A DNA stretch of 64,000 nucleotides. It comes from Clostridioides difficile ATCC 9689 = DSM 1296. GTDB taxonomy: Bacteria; Bacillota; Clostridia; Peptostreptococcales; Peptostreptococcaceae. Under the pieces are notes generated by a model, which ran no database searches, was not told the origin of the DNA, and saw only the letters and a list, made by a program, of their open reading frames with translations. Where the stretch lies: assembly GCF_001077535.1 (NCBI RefSeq), contig NZ_CP011968.1:1612001-1676000 (forward strand), in the 5' to 3' direction. The translations under genes and the position numbers were made by a program. Positions 44,761 to 53,528 of the stretch are shown piece after piece; the stretch's first letter is position 1; every line of letters begins with the position of its first letter.

Positions 44761-45909
44761 ATGAAGTCGGTATCTGTTAGGAGTTGTAAAACTTACAATT
44801 ATGAAGAAGTAAAGTTATCTATTGAAAAAAATTTAGAGGATATTGGTGGTATAGATAAGTTTGTTAAAAAAGGAAGCAAAGTACTTATAAAACCAAATTT
44901 ATTGATGAAAAAAAAGCCTGAAGAAGCTACAACTACACATCCTATGGTTGTAAAAGTTGTATGTGAAAAACTTTTAGAGTTAAATTGTGATATTACAATA
45001 GCAGATAGCCCTGGTGGTCCATATAATCAAAGTTCTCTTAAGAGCATTTATAAGGCATCTGGAATTGAAGAAGTAGCAAATGAACTGGGCATTAAGTTAA
45101 ATTATGATGTTTCAGATGTTAAGATACATAGTGAAAAAGCACATGTTCTAAAATATATGGATATTATTAAACCAATAGTAGATTCAGATTATATAATAAA
45201 TCTTTGTAAATTAAAGACTCATATAATGGCAACTTTTACTGGGGGTACAAAAAACTTATATGGATGCATAGCTGGATTGAAAAAAGCAGAGATACATTAT
45301 AGATTTCCTACAGAAGAGTTGTTTTGCGAAAATGTACTTTTAGATATTTGTGATTATATAAAACCAACATTGACAATTATGGATGGTATAGTAGGTATGG
45401 AAGGTGATGGACCTTCAGCTGGTACTACTCGAGAAATAGGAGTTTCATTAGCATCACAAAATCCATATGCTATAGATGTTGTTGCATGTAAGATTATAAG
45501 TTTACTTCCAAATAGAGTTGCTACAATTAGAGGTGCTATTAAGAGAGGATATATACAAGAAGATTTTTCAGATATTGAAATTTTAGGTGAAGATATAAAA
45601 GATTTAATTATAAAAAATTACAAGATTCCAAATGTAAGTAAAGATTTAAGATTGTTTTCCGTAAAGCTACCAAAATTTTTAAATGAACCTATTTCAAAGC
45701 TTATAACACCAAAGCCTGTGGTAAGATTTCAAGATTGCATAAAATGTGGAAAATGCAAGGAAGCTTGTCCTGCATCCACTATAGAGATAGGGACTAAGGG
45801 TGCTATTATAGACTTAAGTAAATGTATAAGATGTTACTGTTGCCATGAACTTTGTCCTAAAAAGGCTATTGATGTCAAACGTAATTTTGTATTTAAGTAT
45901 GTAAAATAA
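44761..45909 (+). CDS. DUF362 protein with C-terminal 2x[4Fe-4S] ferredoxin domain
   Basis: A 382-residue protein. Residues 1-290 form the DUF362 fold (VLIKPNLLMKKKPEEATTTH, ITIADSPGGP, INLCKLKTHIMATFTGGTKN, MDGIVGMEGDGPSAG). The C-terminus has two ferredoxin motifs, CIKCGKCKEACPA and CIRCYCCHELCPK. DUF362-ferredoxin proteins are common in anaerobes; a redox role is likely but undefined. ATG at 44761 behind GGATGGAGA. pyrC starts 52 bases downstream and may share a transcript. Confidence 0.88.
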   Translation: MKSVSVRSCKTYNYEEVKLSIEKNLEDIGGIDKFVKKGSKVLIKPNLLMKKKPEEATTTHPMVVKVVCEKLLELNCDITIADSPGGPYNQSSLKSIYKASGIEEVANELGIKLNYDVSDVKIHSEKAHVLKYMDIIKPIVDSDYIINLCKLKTHIMATFTGGTKNLYGCIAGLKKAEIHYRFPTEELFCENVLLDICDYIKPTLTIMDGIVGMEGDGPSAGTTREIGVSLASQNPYAIDVVACKIISLLPNRVATIRGAIKRGYIQEDFSDIEILGEDIKDLIIKNYKIPNVSKDLRLFSVKLPKFLNEPISKLITPKPVVRFQDCIKCGKCKEACPASTIEIGTKGAIIDLSKCIRCYCCHELCPKKAIDVKRNFVFKYVK

Positions 45910-45961
45910 TGTATAATATTATATGAGTCTATATAAATTAAAAATATAAAGGAGAAATAAT

Positions 45962-47227
45962 ATGATTTTAATTAAAAATGGTAGAGTAATAGACCCTAAA
46001 AGTCAAAGAGATGAGAATATTGACTTAATTATAAAAGAAAATAAAATTTATAAAATAGGCAAGTTTGATGAAAGTGATGAATATGAAAAAATAATAGATG
46101 CTAGTGGTAATGTAGTTGCTCCAGGTTTAGTGGATGTACATGTACACTTTAGAGACCCTGGGTTTACATATAAAGAAGATATAGAAAGTGGAGCTAAATC
46201 TGCTGCTAGAGGTGGATTTACAACTGTTATATGTATGGCAAATACTAATCCTATTGTAGATAATGAAGATACTTTTAATTATGTTAAAGAAAAGTCAAAA
46301 AATGCATGTATAAATGTTTTACAAGCAGCAGCTATAACTAAAGGTTTTGAAGGTAAAGAGTTAGTTGATATGGAAGCTCTTAAAAAAGCTGGTGTACCAG
46401 GGTTTACTGATGATGGATTACCTTTAATGGATAGCAATCTAATTATGGAGGCAATGATTAAGGCAAAAGAGTTGGATGTACCACTTAGTTTTCATGAAGA
46501 AGACCCTTCTTTAGTTGGAAATCCAGGTGTAAATGCAGGAAAGGTAGCCTCAAAACTAGGATTAAAAGGTGCATCAAGTGTAGCAGAAGATGTTATGGTA
46601 GCCAGAGATTGTATGTTGGCACTAAAGACTGGTGCTAAAGTTGATATACAACATATAAGTTCAGGTGTATCTGTTGATATGGTTAGATTTGCAAAATACT
46701 TAGGTGCAAATGTAGTTGCAGAAGCTTCACCACATCACTTTACATTGACTGAGGAAGATGTATTGGAGTTTGGAACAAATGCAAAAATGAATCCACCTCT
46801 AAGAAGTAAATGGGACAGAGATAAGATTATAGAGGGATTAAATGATGGTACTATTGAAATAATAGCAACAGACCATGCACCTCATAGTAAAGAAGAAAAA
46901 GATAGAGAGTTTATAAAAGCTCCAAGTGGAATTATTGGGCTTGAAACTTCTTTAGCTCTTGGAATAACAAATTTGGTGCATAAAAATCATCTTAGTATGA
47001 TGCAGTTAATAGAAAAAATGTCTATAAATCCTGCAAAGTTGTACAATTTAAATATTGGATTTATAGAAGAAGGGGCTGTAGCAGACATTGTTATATTCAA
47101 TCCAGAAGAAGAATGGACAGTTGAAAGCTTTGTTTCTAAAGCTGATAATTCACCGTTTAAAGGTAAATCTTTATATGGAAAGGTTAATTATACAATATGT
47201 AATGGGGAGATTGTATATAACGCCTAA
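45962..47227 (+). CDS. pyrC: dihydroorotase
   Basis: Closes the ring of carbamoyl-aspartate to dihydroorotate in pyrimidine synthesis. The 421-residue amidohydrolase shows VVAPGLVDVHVHFRDPGFTY (metal His pair), GGFTTVICMANTNP, LSFHEEDPSL, VDIQHISS, VAEASPHHF and the catalytic Asp in IATDHAPHSKEEKD. This is the class I PyrC. It lacks a neighbouring pyr operon, standing alone after the DUF362 gene. ATG at 45962 behind AAAGGAGAA. Confidence 0.92.
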   Translation: MILIKNGRVIDPKSQRDENIDLIIKENKIYKIGKFDESDEYEKIIDASGNVVAPGLVDVHVHFRDPGFTYKEDIESGAKSAARGGFTTVICMANTNPIVDNEDTFNYVKEKSKNACINVLQAAAITKGFEGKELVDMEALKKAGVPGFTDDGLPLMDSNLIMEAMIKAKELDVPLSFHEEDPSLVGNPGVNAGKVASKLGLKGASSVAEDVMVARDCMLALKTGAKVDIQHISSGVSVDMVRFAKYLGANVVAEASPHHFTLTEEDVLEFGTNAKMNPPLRSKWDRDKIIEGLNDGTIEIIATDHAPHSKEEKDREFIKAPSGIIGLETSLALGITNLVHKNHLSMMQLIEKMSINPAKLYNLNIGFIEEGAVADIVIFNPEEEWTVESFVSKADNSPFKGKSLYGKVNYTICNGEIVYNA

Positions 47228-47259
47228 TTTAAGATTATTTTTTTAAGGCGGAGTGTACA

Positions 47260-47325
47260 ATGATTGAAAGTAAAAGATTGTATATTAGCAGAATGAGATT
47301 GATTAATCAAAATTGGAAGTATTAG
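47260..47325 (+). pseudogene. 21-codon frame, possible GNAT gene remnant
   Basis: With AAGGCGGAG upstream, the frame reads MIESKRLYISRMRLINQNWK plus Y and then stops. The first 13 residues resemble the start of GNAT acetyltransferases (MIExxRLxIRxM). The following 70 bases carry no continuation in one frame. It may be the remains of a gene deleted here. Confidence 0.3.
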
Positions 47326-47394
47326 TTTGAACAATTAGAACATAACATTTTGGTAATTTAGATATAGTAAGGAAGAGAATCCTTTTTATGAAAG

Positions 47395-47453
47395 AACGCA
47401 CTATTATATTTGGAAAGATTAAGTTCCTAATCTATCATATATAATAGTGCGTT
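47395..47453. terminator. long hairpin between pyrC and the ABC exporter operon
   Basis: AACGCACTATTATAT (47395-47409) pairs perfectly with ATATAATAGTGCGTT (47439-47453). The inner bases AGATTA/TAATCT form a second stem. It lies between convergent genes; T tracts are weak, so termination is likely but not certain. Confidence 0.65.
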
Positions 47454-47512
47454 ATATATTTAAGTATGTTTTATATAAACTAATCTAAAAATCGAAAATC
47501 TTTATACAATTT

Positions 47513-48745
47513 CTACTTATAAATTGCCTTTATAGGGTCTAGTTTAGAGGCTTTAAAGGCTGGAATCAGACCAAATACAACTCCAGTCAATATAGTAGCT
47601 ACAATTGCATAAAATAAGCTATTTAAGCTAGGTATAGCTTCAAAACCTATATATTTAGAAACATAGTTAGTAGCAGTAAATCCAACTATAGTTCCTAAAA
47701 TTCCACCACATACTGTTATAAAAACAGCTTCAACTAAAAATTGAAATAATATAGACCTAGGTTTTGCTCCAATAGCACGTCTTATACCAATTTCTCTTTG
47801 TCTTTCCATAACAGATACATACATTATATTCATTACACCAATACCACCAACAAACATTGCAACTACAGTTATTATAGATACATATTTGTTTACATTGGAA
47901 TTAATGCTTTCAAGATAAGCTGTCTGTTCAGTTGGGTCTGGTGTAGTATAAGAACCATTGATACCAGGGTGCATCTCATATAATTTAGCTATAACATTGT
48001 TTGCAACTTCATTTACATTATAGCCTTTAGAAGAAACTAAGTCTAACTGGTAAATTTCATTTGAATAAGAATTTTGACTCATTAAAGTGTCAAAAGCCTT
48101 TTTAGGTACTAGGGAAGTAGTAAATTGCATATCTTGGTAACCTCCAAAGAATCCTCCAGCTTGGTTTTGCTGAGAATCATCTAATACCCCTATTATTTCA
48201 AATATAGTTCCATTTATGTTGATACCATGACCTAAGGCATCTTCTGGATTTTCAAAAATTTCACTTGTACTTTGTAATGTAAGTAAAATTACTTTTCTTT
48301 TTTCATCATCTAAAGAAAAATCTCTACCACAAATTAAATTTATTTTAGAATCTTTTTTTACTGGTCCAACATCAACATACGTAGTTTTTTTATCAAAAGA
48401 TGCTTGTGAAGAGTAAACTGAATCAAGGTTAAACCCATCTCTTGAAGGAGCTATTCTTTCTACTCCTTCAACAAATGATAATTCTTCTAAATCTTTTGCA
48501 TTAAAGGGTTTTAAAAAAATACTCATATCATCAGTAAGACCTGTGTTATCGGCTGATTCAAACGAAATAGTAGTTTTATTAGGGTTTACATTGTTTACAG
48601 ACTTCTTAATTTCTTTTTGAAATCCATTACCTATAGAACTAACAAGTATTACTGAAGTTATTCCTATTATAATCCAGAGTAAAGCTACAAATACACGAAG
48701 CTTGTGACCTTTTAAATTGGCCAAAGAATTTTTTAATAAACTCAT
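47513..48745 (-). CDS. MacB-type ABC permease (FtsX domain)
   Basis: A 410-residue permease: one N-terminal helix (LRVFVALLWIIIGITSVILV), a long extracytoplasmic MacB-core domain, and three C-terminal FtsX helices (VSIITVVAMFVGGIGVMNIM, FLVEAVFITVCGGILG, LFYAIVATILTGVVFGLIP). The motif VMERQREIGIRRAIGA is the usual coupling segment. It works with the ATPase directly upstream (2-base gap) and the MacA-like adaptor. Such tripartite modules export peptides or drugs in Gram-positives. ATG at 48745. Confidence 0.9.
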   Translation of the reverse strand: MSLLKNSLANLKGHKLRVFVALLWIIIGITSVILVSSIGNGFQKEIKKSVNNVNPNKTTISFESADNTGLTDDMSIFLKPFNAKDLEELSFVEGVERIAPSRDGFNLDSVYSSQASFDKKTTYVDVGPVKKDSKINLICGRDFSLDDEKRKVILLTLQSTSEIFENPEDALGHGININGTIFEIIGVLDDSQQNQAGGFFGGYQDMQFTTSLVPKKAFDTLMSQNSYSNEIYQLDLVSSKGYNVNEVANNVIAKLYEMHPGINGSYTTPDPTEQTAYLESINSNVNKYVSIITVVAMFVGGIGVMNIMYVSVMERQREIGIRRAIGAKPRSILFQFLVEAVFITVCGGILGTIVGFTATNYVSKYIGFEAIPSLNSLFYAIVATILTGVVFGLIPAFKASKLDPIKAIYK

Positions 48746-48747
48746 GA

Positions 48748-49422
48748 TTACACCTCCGAAGTAAACACACCATCTTTAAGTCGTATAACCTTAGTTGCAT
48801 ACTTAGTTAAATCTTGATCATGTGTAACCATTATTATAGTCTTACCTTGTTTGTTGAGCCTTGTTAAAAGCTCCATAATTTCTCTGCTAGTTTCACTATC
48901 TAATGCCCCAGTCGGTTCGTCAGCAAAGATTATCTGAGGGTCATTTGCTAGGCAACGTGCAATGGCTACACGCTGTTGTTGACCACCAGATAATTGAAGT
49001 GGTTTCTGCTTAAGCTTGTCCAAAAGCCCAACAGAACTTAATTTATCTTTAACAATTTCTTCTCTATTAGATTTTTTTAGTGCTTTATTGTAAATTAGAG
49101 GCAACTCTACATTTTGATATACATTTAGAGTTTCTATTAAATTAAATTGTTGGAAAACAAATCCAATATTAATATTTCTAAAAACAGAACGTTCATTTTC
49201 ACTCAAATTAGTTACATCTGTTCCATCAAATATATATCTTCCTTCATCAAATACATCTAGAAAACCTAAGATATTAAGTAAAGTAGTTTTACCACTACCA
49301 GACTTACCCATTATCATGACAAATTCTCCAGATTCAATTTCTAAATTTAAGGATTTTAAAACATGTAATTCATCTTTCCCTACTTTGTAATATTTTTGAA
49401 TATTTTCTAATTTAATTAACAT
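48748..49422 (-). CDS. ABC exporter ATP-binding protein (MacB/LolD type)
   Basis: A 224-residue ATPase with Walker A GKSGSGKTTLLN, signature LSGGQQQRVAIARCL, Walker B QIIFADEPTGALDSE and H-loop VTHDQ. It belongs to the MacB/LolD/Bce group by its length and the EPTGALD segment. The gene lies between the adaptor and permease genes with gaps of 7 and 2 bases, so it is in one operon with them. ATG at 49422. Confidence 0.93.
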   Translation of the reverse strand: MLIKLENIQKYYKVGKDELHVLKSLNLEIESGEFVMIMGKSGSGKTTLLNILGFLDVFDEGRYIFDGTDVTNLSENERSVFRNINIGFVFQQFNLIETLNVYQNVELPLIYNKALKKSNREEIVKDKLSSVGLLDKLKQKPLQLSGGQQQRVAIARCLANDPQIIFADEPTGALDSETSREIMELLTRLNKQGKTIIMVTHDQDLTKYATKVIRLKDGVFTSEV

Positions 49423-49429
49423 ATGTAAA

Positions 49430-50659
49430 TTAATTCACATCCATAGTAACTTCTTCTACTTTTTTGTTTGGAGTAGTATCTCCATTATTAGAACCAGCAG
49501 TTACGCCATCGCCTTGAACTGGGTCTCCTTCTTTCATTTCTTTAGTAGGGTGTTTTATTATTATATCGCCTTGTTCAAGACCGCCTCTAACTACAGCAAA
49601 ATCATCATTTTGACTTGCTACATCTACAATTTGCTTTTTCAATATACCATCTAAATCCTTAAATACATATGAGTGTTTGTTGTCTTTAAGTACACAAGAT
49701 GCTGGTATTTTAAAGCTTGAATTAGCTACTTCAAGTGATGCTTGAAGATGGAATCCATTTACTAATCCTTCTTGATTATCAAATGCTATGTTTATATCAT
49801 AATAAGATAGTGTATTCTGCTGAGCTCCCATTTCAGTATTTGGAGTAGATGGTTTATCAGATATAAAACTTATTCTACCAGTAAGCTTTTGGTCAGTTGA
49901 AAAAACGAGTATATTGACCATTTGGTCAATCTTCATTTTAGGTAAATCTTGTTCACTTGCTTGTCCTTTCATATAAAACTCTAGACCTTGAATAGTCATA
50001 AATGAAACTGGTTGGTCTGGATTTCCAGTTTGGTCATTCAAGTATACTGTGCCATCAAAAGGAGCAGTAACTCTGTCATAAGCTTTTTTATCCAGAGAAG
50101 CTATCTGAGAGTTTAAAGCAGTTATCTGTGCATTTATAGAAGCAATAGCATCTTTATTTTCAGCAATATCAGAAAGTGATATTTTTTGTTTTTTGTATTG
50201 ACTAAGTTGTGATTTTAAACTATCTATTTCTGCTATTATAGTTGGATTTTTAGCAGTAAAAAGAAGGTCTCCTTGATTTACTTTTTGACCATTTGTAACA
50301 TTAACATCACTTAACTCATAATCTCCAGATATATTGAAGTCCTTAGTTTGCTTAGGAACAACCATCCCATTTATAAATATTTTTTCATTTTCAGGAATAG
50401 TATATGTTTCGATAAAATTTTCATTAGCTTGTAATTCAGTGTTTTTCGAATCAACATAAGCAAGAACTCCTAGAATTAAAAGTATGATTACTGCTATTCC
50501 TGCATATATTTTGAATCTCTTATTTTTAAAGGGATTGTTTTTAAAACCTTTATTTTTAGACTTGAAGCCACTACTTCCAAAACTGCTATTTCTAAAGTTG
50601 TTACTTTTAAAACTGTTATTTCTAAATCTTTTATTTTTAAATTTTTTTAGAAAAGACAT
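49430..50659 (-). CDS. MacA/HlyD-type membrane fusion adaptor with basic Phe-repeat N-terminus
   Basis: A 409-residue protein. The first 50 residues are an unusual cytoplasmic tail in which Phe recurs about every five residues with Lys, Arg, Asn and Ser between (FRNNSFKSNNFRNSSFGSSG). A single helix follows (IYAGIAVIILLILGVLAYV). Then come the HlyD barrel and a coiled-coil hairpin (LKSQLSQYKKQKISLSD and IASINAQITALNSQIASLDK), and beta-barrel segments. It joins the ATPase-permease pair downstream. A C-terminal Gly/Asn/Thr-rich end follows. ATG at 50659 behind AAGGAGGAAG. Confidence 0.88.
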   Translation of the reverse strand: MSFLKKFKNKRFRNNSFKSNNFRNSSFGSSGFKSKNKGFKNNPFKNKRFKIYAGIAVIILLILGVLAYVDSKNTELQANENFIETYTIPENEKIFINGMVVPKQTKDFNISGDYELSDVNVTNGQKVNQGDLLFTAKNPTIIAEIDSLKSQLSQYKKQKISLSDIAENKDAIASINAQITALNSQIASLDKKAYDRVTAPFDGTVYLNDQTGNPDQPVSFMTIQGLEFYMKGQASEQDLPKMKIDQMVNILVFSTDQKLTGRISFISDKPSTPNTEMGAQQNTLSYYDINIAFDNQEGLVNGFHLQASLEVANSSFKIPASCVLKDNKHSYVFKDLDGILKKQIVDVASQNDDFAVVRGGLEQGDIIIKHPTKEMKEGDPVQGDGVTAGSNNGDTTPNKKVEEVTMDVN

Positions 50660-50770
50660 GTCTTCCTCCTTTTTATAAAAACTACTTAATTATATACTGG
50701 GATGTACATATAGAATTACTATAAGAAGTTGAATATAAGTTAATGAAAATAAACTATCAATAATAAGATA

Positions 50771-51775
50771 CTATAAATCACATTTGAATGTAATAGTAAA
50801 TTTTGTATATTGGTTGTACTCTGAATCTACATCAATTTTATGACCAAGCTTATCACAAAGTTCTTTTACTAAATAAAGCCCAAGACCTGTAGATTTAGAA
50901 TTGTTTCTTCCATTATTACCTGTAAATCCCTTATTGAATATTCGATTTAAATCTTCCTTTTTTATACCACAACCAGTATCTTCCACTCTTAATTGTAAAT
51001 AATTTTTGGTTCTTTTGCAATAGATAGATATATTATCTCCTAATGAGGAGTATTTTAGGGAATTACTCAATAATTGCTCGAATATGAAGTATAGCCATTT
51101 TTCATCAGATAAAACCTTAAAATTCAAATTATTTAAGTCTAAAATAATTTTTTTTGAAATAAAATATTTTGAGTATTTTTTTATAATATTTCTAATGATT
51201 TTTTCAATATTTACCTCTTGAATTAAAAAATCCTTATGAAAATCTTCGAGTCTTGATAAATATAAAATTTTTTCAACGGAGTTTTCAATTCTAAATATTT
51301 CACTATCTATGTCATCTGAAATTTTTTCATCAATTAAATTTTCATTTTGTTCAAGAATGAGTTTTATTATAGCTATAGGTATCTTTACATCATGTACCCA
51401 CATATTTAAAATCTCTTTGTTTTCTTCAAATTTCTCGATATTATTATTTATTATGTTATTGCATTGATATTGATGATTTTTAATAATGTTCAAGTATATT
51501 TTTTCTTCATTTTTACATCTAGCTAATTCTATATCATTCATATTAATTTTGAATGTATCATTTTTTATCTTATCTAAAAATTTGTTCTTCTTGATGTAGC
51601 TAATAAATAGATATAAAAATAAAAACACAACATTTACAACTAATATATATAAAATAGTATCAGTCAGAAAAACATCTACAGGAGAAAATATAATAACTGA
51701 TACTGTAAAAATTAAGAAAGTAAAATTGTATACTAAAAAACCTAGTTTATCCTTGAGAAAATCTTTAAAGCTCAT
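50771..51775 (-). CDS. BceS-type intramembrane-sensing histidine kinase
   Basis: A 334-residue kinase. Two N-terminal helices with almost no loop between them (LVYNFTFLIFTVSVIIFSPV and ILYILVVNVVFLFLYLFIS) mark the intramembrane-sensing class. The phospho-acceptor His lies in MWVHDVKIPIAIIKL. ATPase motifs are SNSLKYSS, DTGCGI and STGLGLYLVKEL. These kinases are usually controlled by a BceAB-type transporter, and one is encoded divergently at 52761. It is the partner of the regulator upstream (23-base gap). ATG at 51775. Confidence 0.92.
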   Translation of the reverse strand: MSFKDFLKDKLGFLVYNFTFLIFTVSVIIFSPVDVFLTDTILYILVVNVVFLFLYLFISYIKKNKFLDKIKNDTFKINMNDIELARCKNEEKIYLNIIKNHQYQCNNIINNNIEKFEENKEILNMWVHDVKIPIAIIKLILEQNENLIDEKISDDIDSEIFRIENSVEKILYLSRLEDFHKDFLIQEVNIEKIIRNIIKKYSKYFISKKIILDLNNLNFKVLSDEKWLYFIFEQLLSNSLKYSSLGDNISIYCKRTKNYLQLRVEDTGCGIKKEDLNRIFNKGFTGNNGRNNSKSTGLGLYLVKELCDKLGHKIDVDSEYNQYTKFTITFKCDL

Positions 51776-51798
51776 AAATTCACCTACTTAGAATTGTT

Positions 51799-52473
51799 TT
51801 AACTGATTATATAACCCAATCCTCTTTTTGTTTCTATAAAATCTTCTAAACCAATTTCATTTAATTTTGAGCGTATTCTATTTACATTGACAGTTAATGT
51901 ATTATCATCTACAAACCAATCATTATCCCATAATTTTTTCATGAGTTTATTCCTACTTACTATCTGCCCCTTATATTTCATAAGCTCATGGAGAATTTTG
52001 ATTTCATTTTTTGTTAGCTCAATAGTATTATCTTCATAGTTTATTGTTGCAGTTGATAAATCTAAAGTAACACCATTGTGAATAATCTGATTTGAGTTAT
52101 TATCAACAAAATTATAAGTTCTTCTTAAAAGGGCATTAACTTTAGCTACTAAGACATCTACAGAAAAAGGTTTTTGTATATAATCATCTGCACCTAAATT
52201 TACACCCATTATTACATCCATATTAGAATTTCTTGAAGAAATAAAAATTATAGGAACTTTTGAAATTTTTCTTATTTCATTACACCAATGAAAACCATCA
52301 TAAAATGGAAGGTTTATGTCCAATAAAACTAATTCTGGGTTATAGTTTTTGAACTCTTCTATTATATTTTCAAGATTTTCTATTTGATGAACATCATGTC
52401 CCCATTTAGTAAGACACTTTGCTATGATATTTTTCAATGAGACGTCATCTTCAACTACCATTATTTTAAACAT
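51799..52473 (-). CDS. OmpR/BceR-type response regulator
   Basis: A 224-residue regulator with a receiver domain (phospho-acceptor Asp in LVLLDINLPFYDG, Lys in DDYIQKPFSVDVL) and a winged-helix DNA-binding domain (ELTKNEIKILHELMKYKGQI, VDDNTLTVNVNRIRSKL, TKRGLGYIIS). ATG at 52473 with TAGGAGGTAAG upstream. First gene of the leftward operon. The control region upstream holds two copies of an inverted repeat likely to be its binding site. Confidence 0.93.
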   Translation of the reverse strand: MFKIMVVEDDVSLKNIIAKCLTKWGHDVHQIENLENIIEEFKNYNPELVLLDINLPFYDGFHWCNEIRKISKVPIIFISSRNSNMDVIMGVNLGADDYIQKPFSVDVLVAKVNALLRRTYNFVDNNSNQIIHNGVTLDLSTATINYEDNTIELTKNEIKILHELMKYKGQIVSRNKLMKKLWDNDWFVDDNTLTVNVNRIRSKLNEIGLEDFIETKRGLGYIIS

Positions 52474-52603
52474 TCTTACCTCCTAATTCAAAATAGTTAT
52501 ATTAACATAACTATATTCTACTTGATAAATTAAAATATTTCTACCTTATTACCTAAAATAATTATATTAATATAACTATATTTTACTTGATAAATTATAT
52601 TTT
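52474..52603. repeat. tandem 65-bp duplication with paired inverted repeats
   Basis: Unit 1 (52474-52538) and unit 2 (52539-52603) share most bases, e.g. CTTGATAAATTA at the same offset. Each holds an 8-6-8 inverted repeat: ATAGTTAT-N6-ATAACTAT at 52493-52514 and ATAATTAT-N6-ATAACTAT at 52558-52579. It lies between the regulator gene and the divergent bceA-like gene. Confidence 0.8.
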
Positions 52604-52760
52604 AAACATAATTGCAATAAATTTGAAGAAATATAATTAATACTTACGAAAATGTAACCTTAAATTAATATAATTAAATGTTTAAAAGCCATTTTAATAT
52701 ATATAATATATTTGTGAGAATTGATAAATAACTAATTGTGATGAAAGGTGATTATTAACT

Positions 52761-53528
52761 ATGGAAGAAATATTATATGTTGAAAATATAAAAAAGGAGT
52801 ATGGAAGAAAAGGTTCAAAACATGAAGCTCTAAGAGGAATAACTTTCAAGGTTTATAAAGGAGAATTTGTTGGTATTATGGGGTCTTCCGGTGCTGGTAA
52901 ATCAACACTTTTAAATATTATTTCTACAATAGATTTACCTTCATCAGGAGATATTTATATAAATGGAAAGAATACTATTAAAATGAAGCAAAATGAATTG
53001 GCAGATTTTAGACGTGATAATCTAGGCTTTGTATTTCAAGATTCTAATCTTTTGGATACACTTACAATAAAAGAAAATATAATGTTGCCTCTTTCTTTAA
53101 AAAATGAAAGAGTATCAGTAATAGAAAATAGAATAAAAGAGATTTCAAAAGAATTAAATATAGAATCTATATTAGATAAATACCCTGGCGAAGTTTCTGG
53201 TGGACAAAAGCAAAGAGGAGCTGTATGTAGAGCTATAGCAACAAAACCATCATTAGTACTTGCAGATGAGCCTACAGGAGCATTAGATTCTAAATCTGCT
53301 AGGGATTTGTTGAATTGTCTATTAAAATTAAACAAAGACAGCAATAAAACAATATTGATGGTAACTCATGATGCTATAAGTGCGAGTTTTTGCAATAGAA
53401 TACTCTTTATAAAGGATGGAATAATATTCACAGAAATTGTAAAGGGAGAAAGTAACAGAGAGTTCTATAATAAAATAGTAAATACAGTTTCCTTAATTGG
53501 AGGAGTTAATAAAAATGACTTTATTTAG
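52761..53528 (+). CDS. BceA-type peptide-resistance ABC ATPase
   Basis: A 255-residue ATPase with Walker A GSSGAGKSTLLNI, signature VSGGQKQRGAVCRAI, Walker B LVLADEPTGALDSK and H-loop VTHD. The Bce family defends against bacitracin, lantibiotics and similar peptides and signals to a dedicated kinase. ATG at 52761 behind GAAAGGTGAT. Its end overlaps the permease start by 14 bases. Divergent from the kinase-regulator operon. Confidence 0.92.
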   Translation: MEEILYVENIKKEYGRKGSKHEALRGITFKVYKGEFVGIMGSSGAGKSTLLNIISTIDLPSSGDIYINGKNTIKMKQNELADFRRDNLGFVFQDSNLLDTLTIKENIMLPLSLKNERVSVIENRIKEISKELNIESILDKYPGEVSGGQKQRGAVCRAIATKPSLVLADEPTGALDSKSARDLLNCLLKLNKDSNKTILMVTHDAISASFCNRILFIKDGIIFTEIVKGESNREFYNKIVNTVSLIGGVNKNDFI

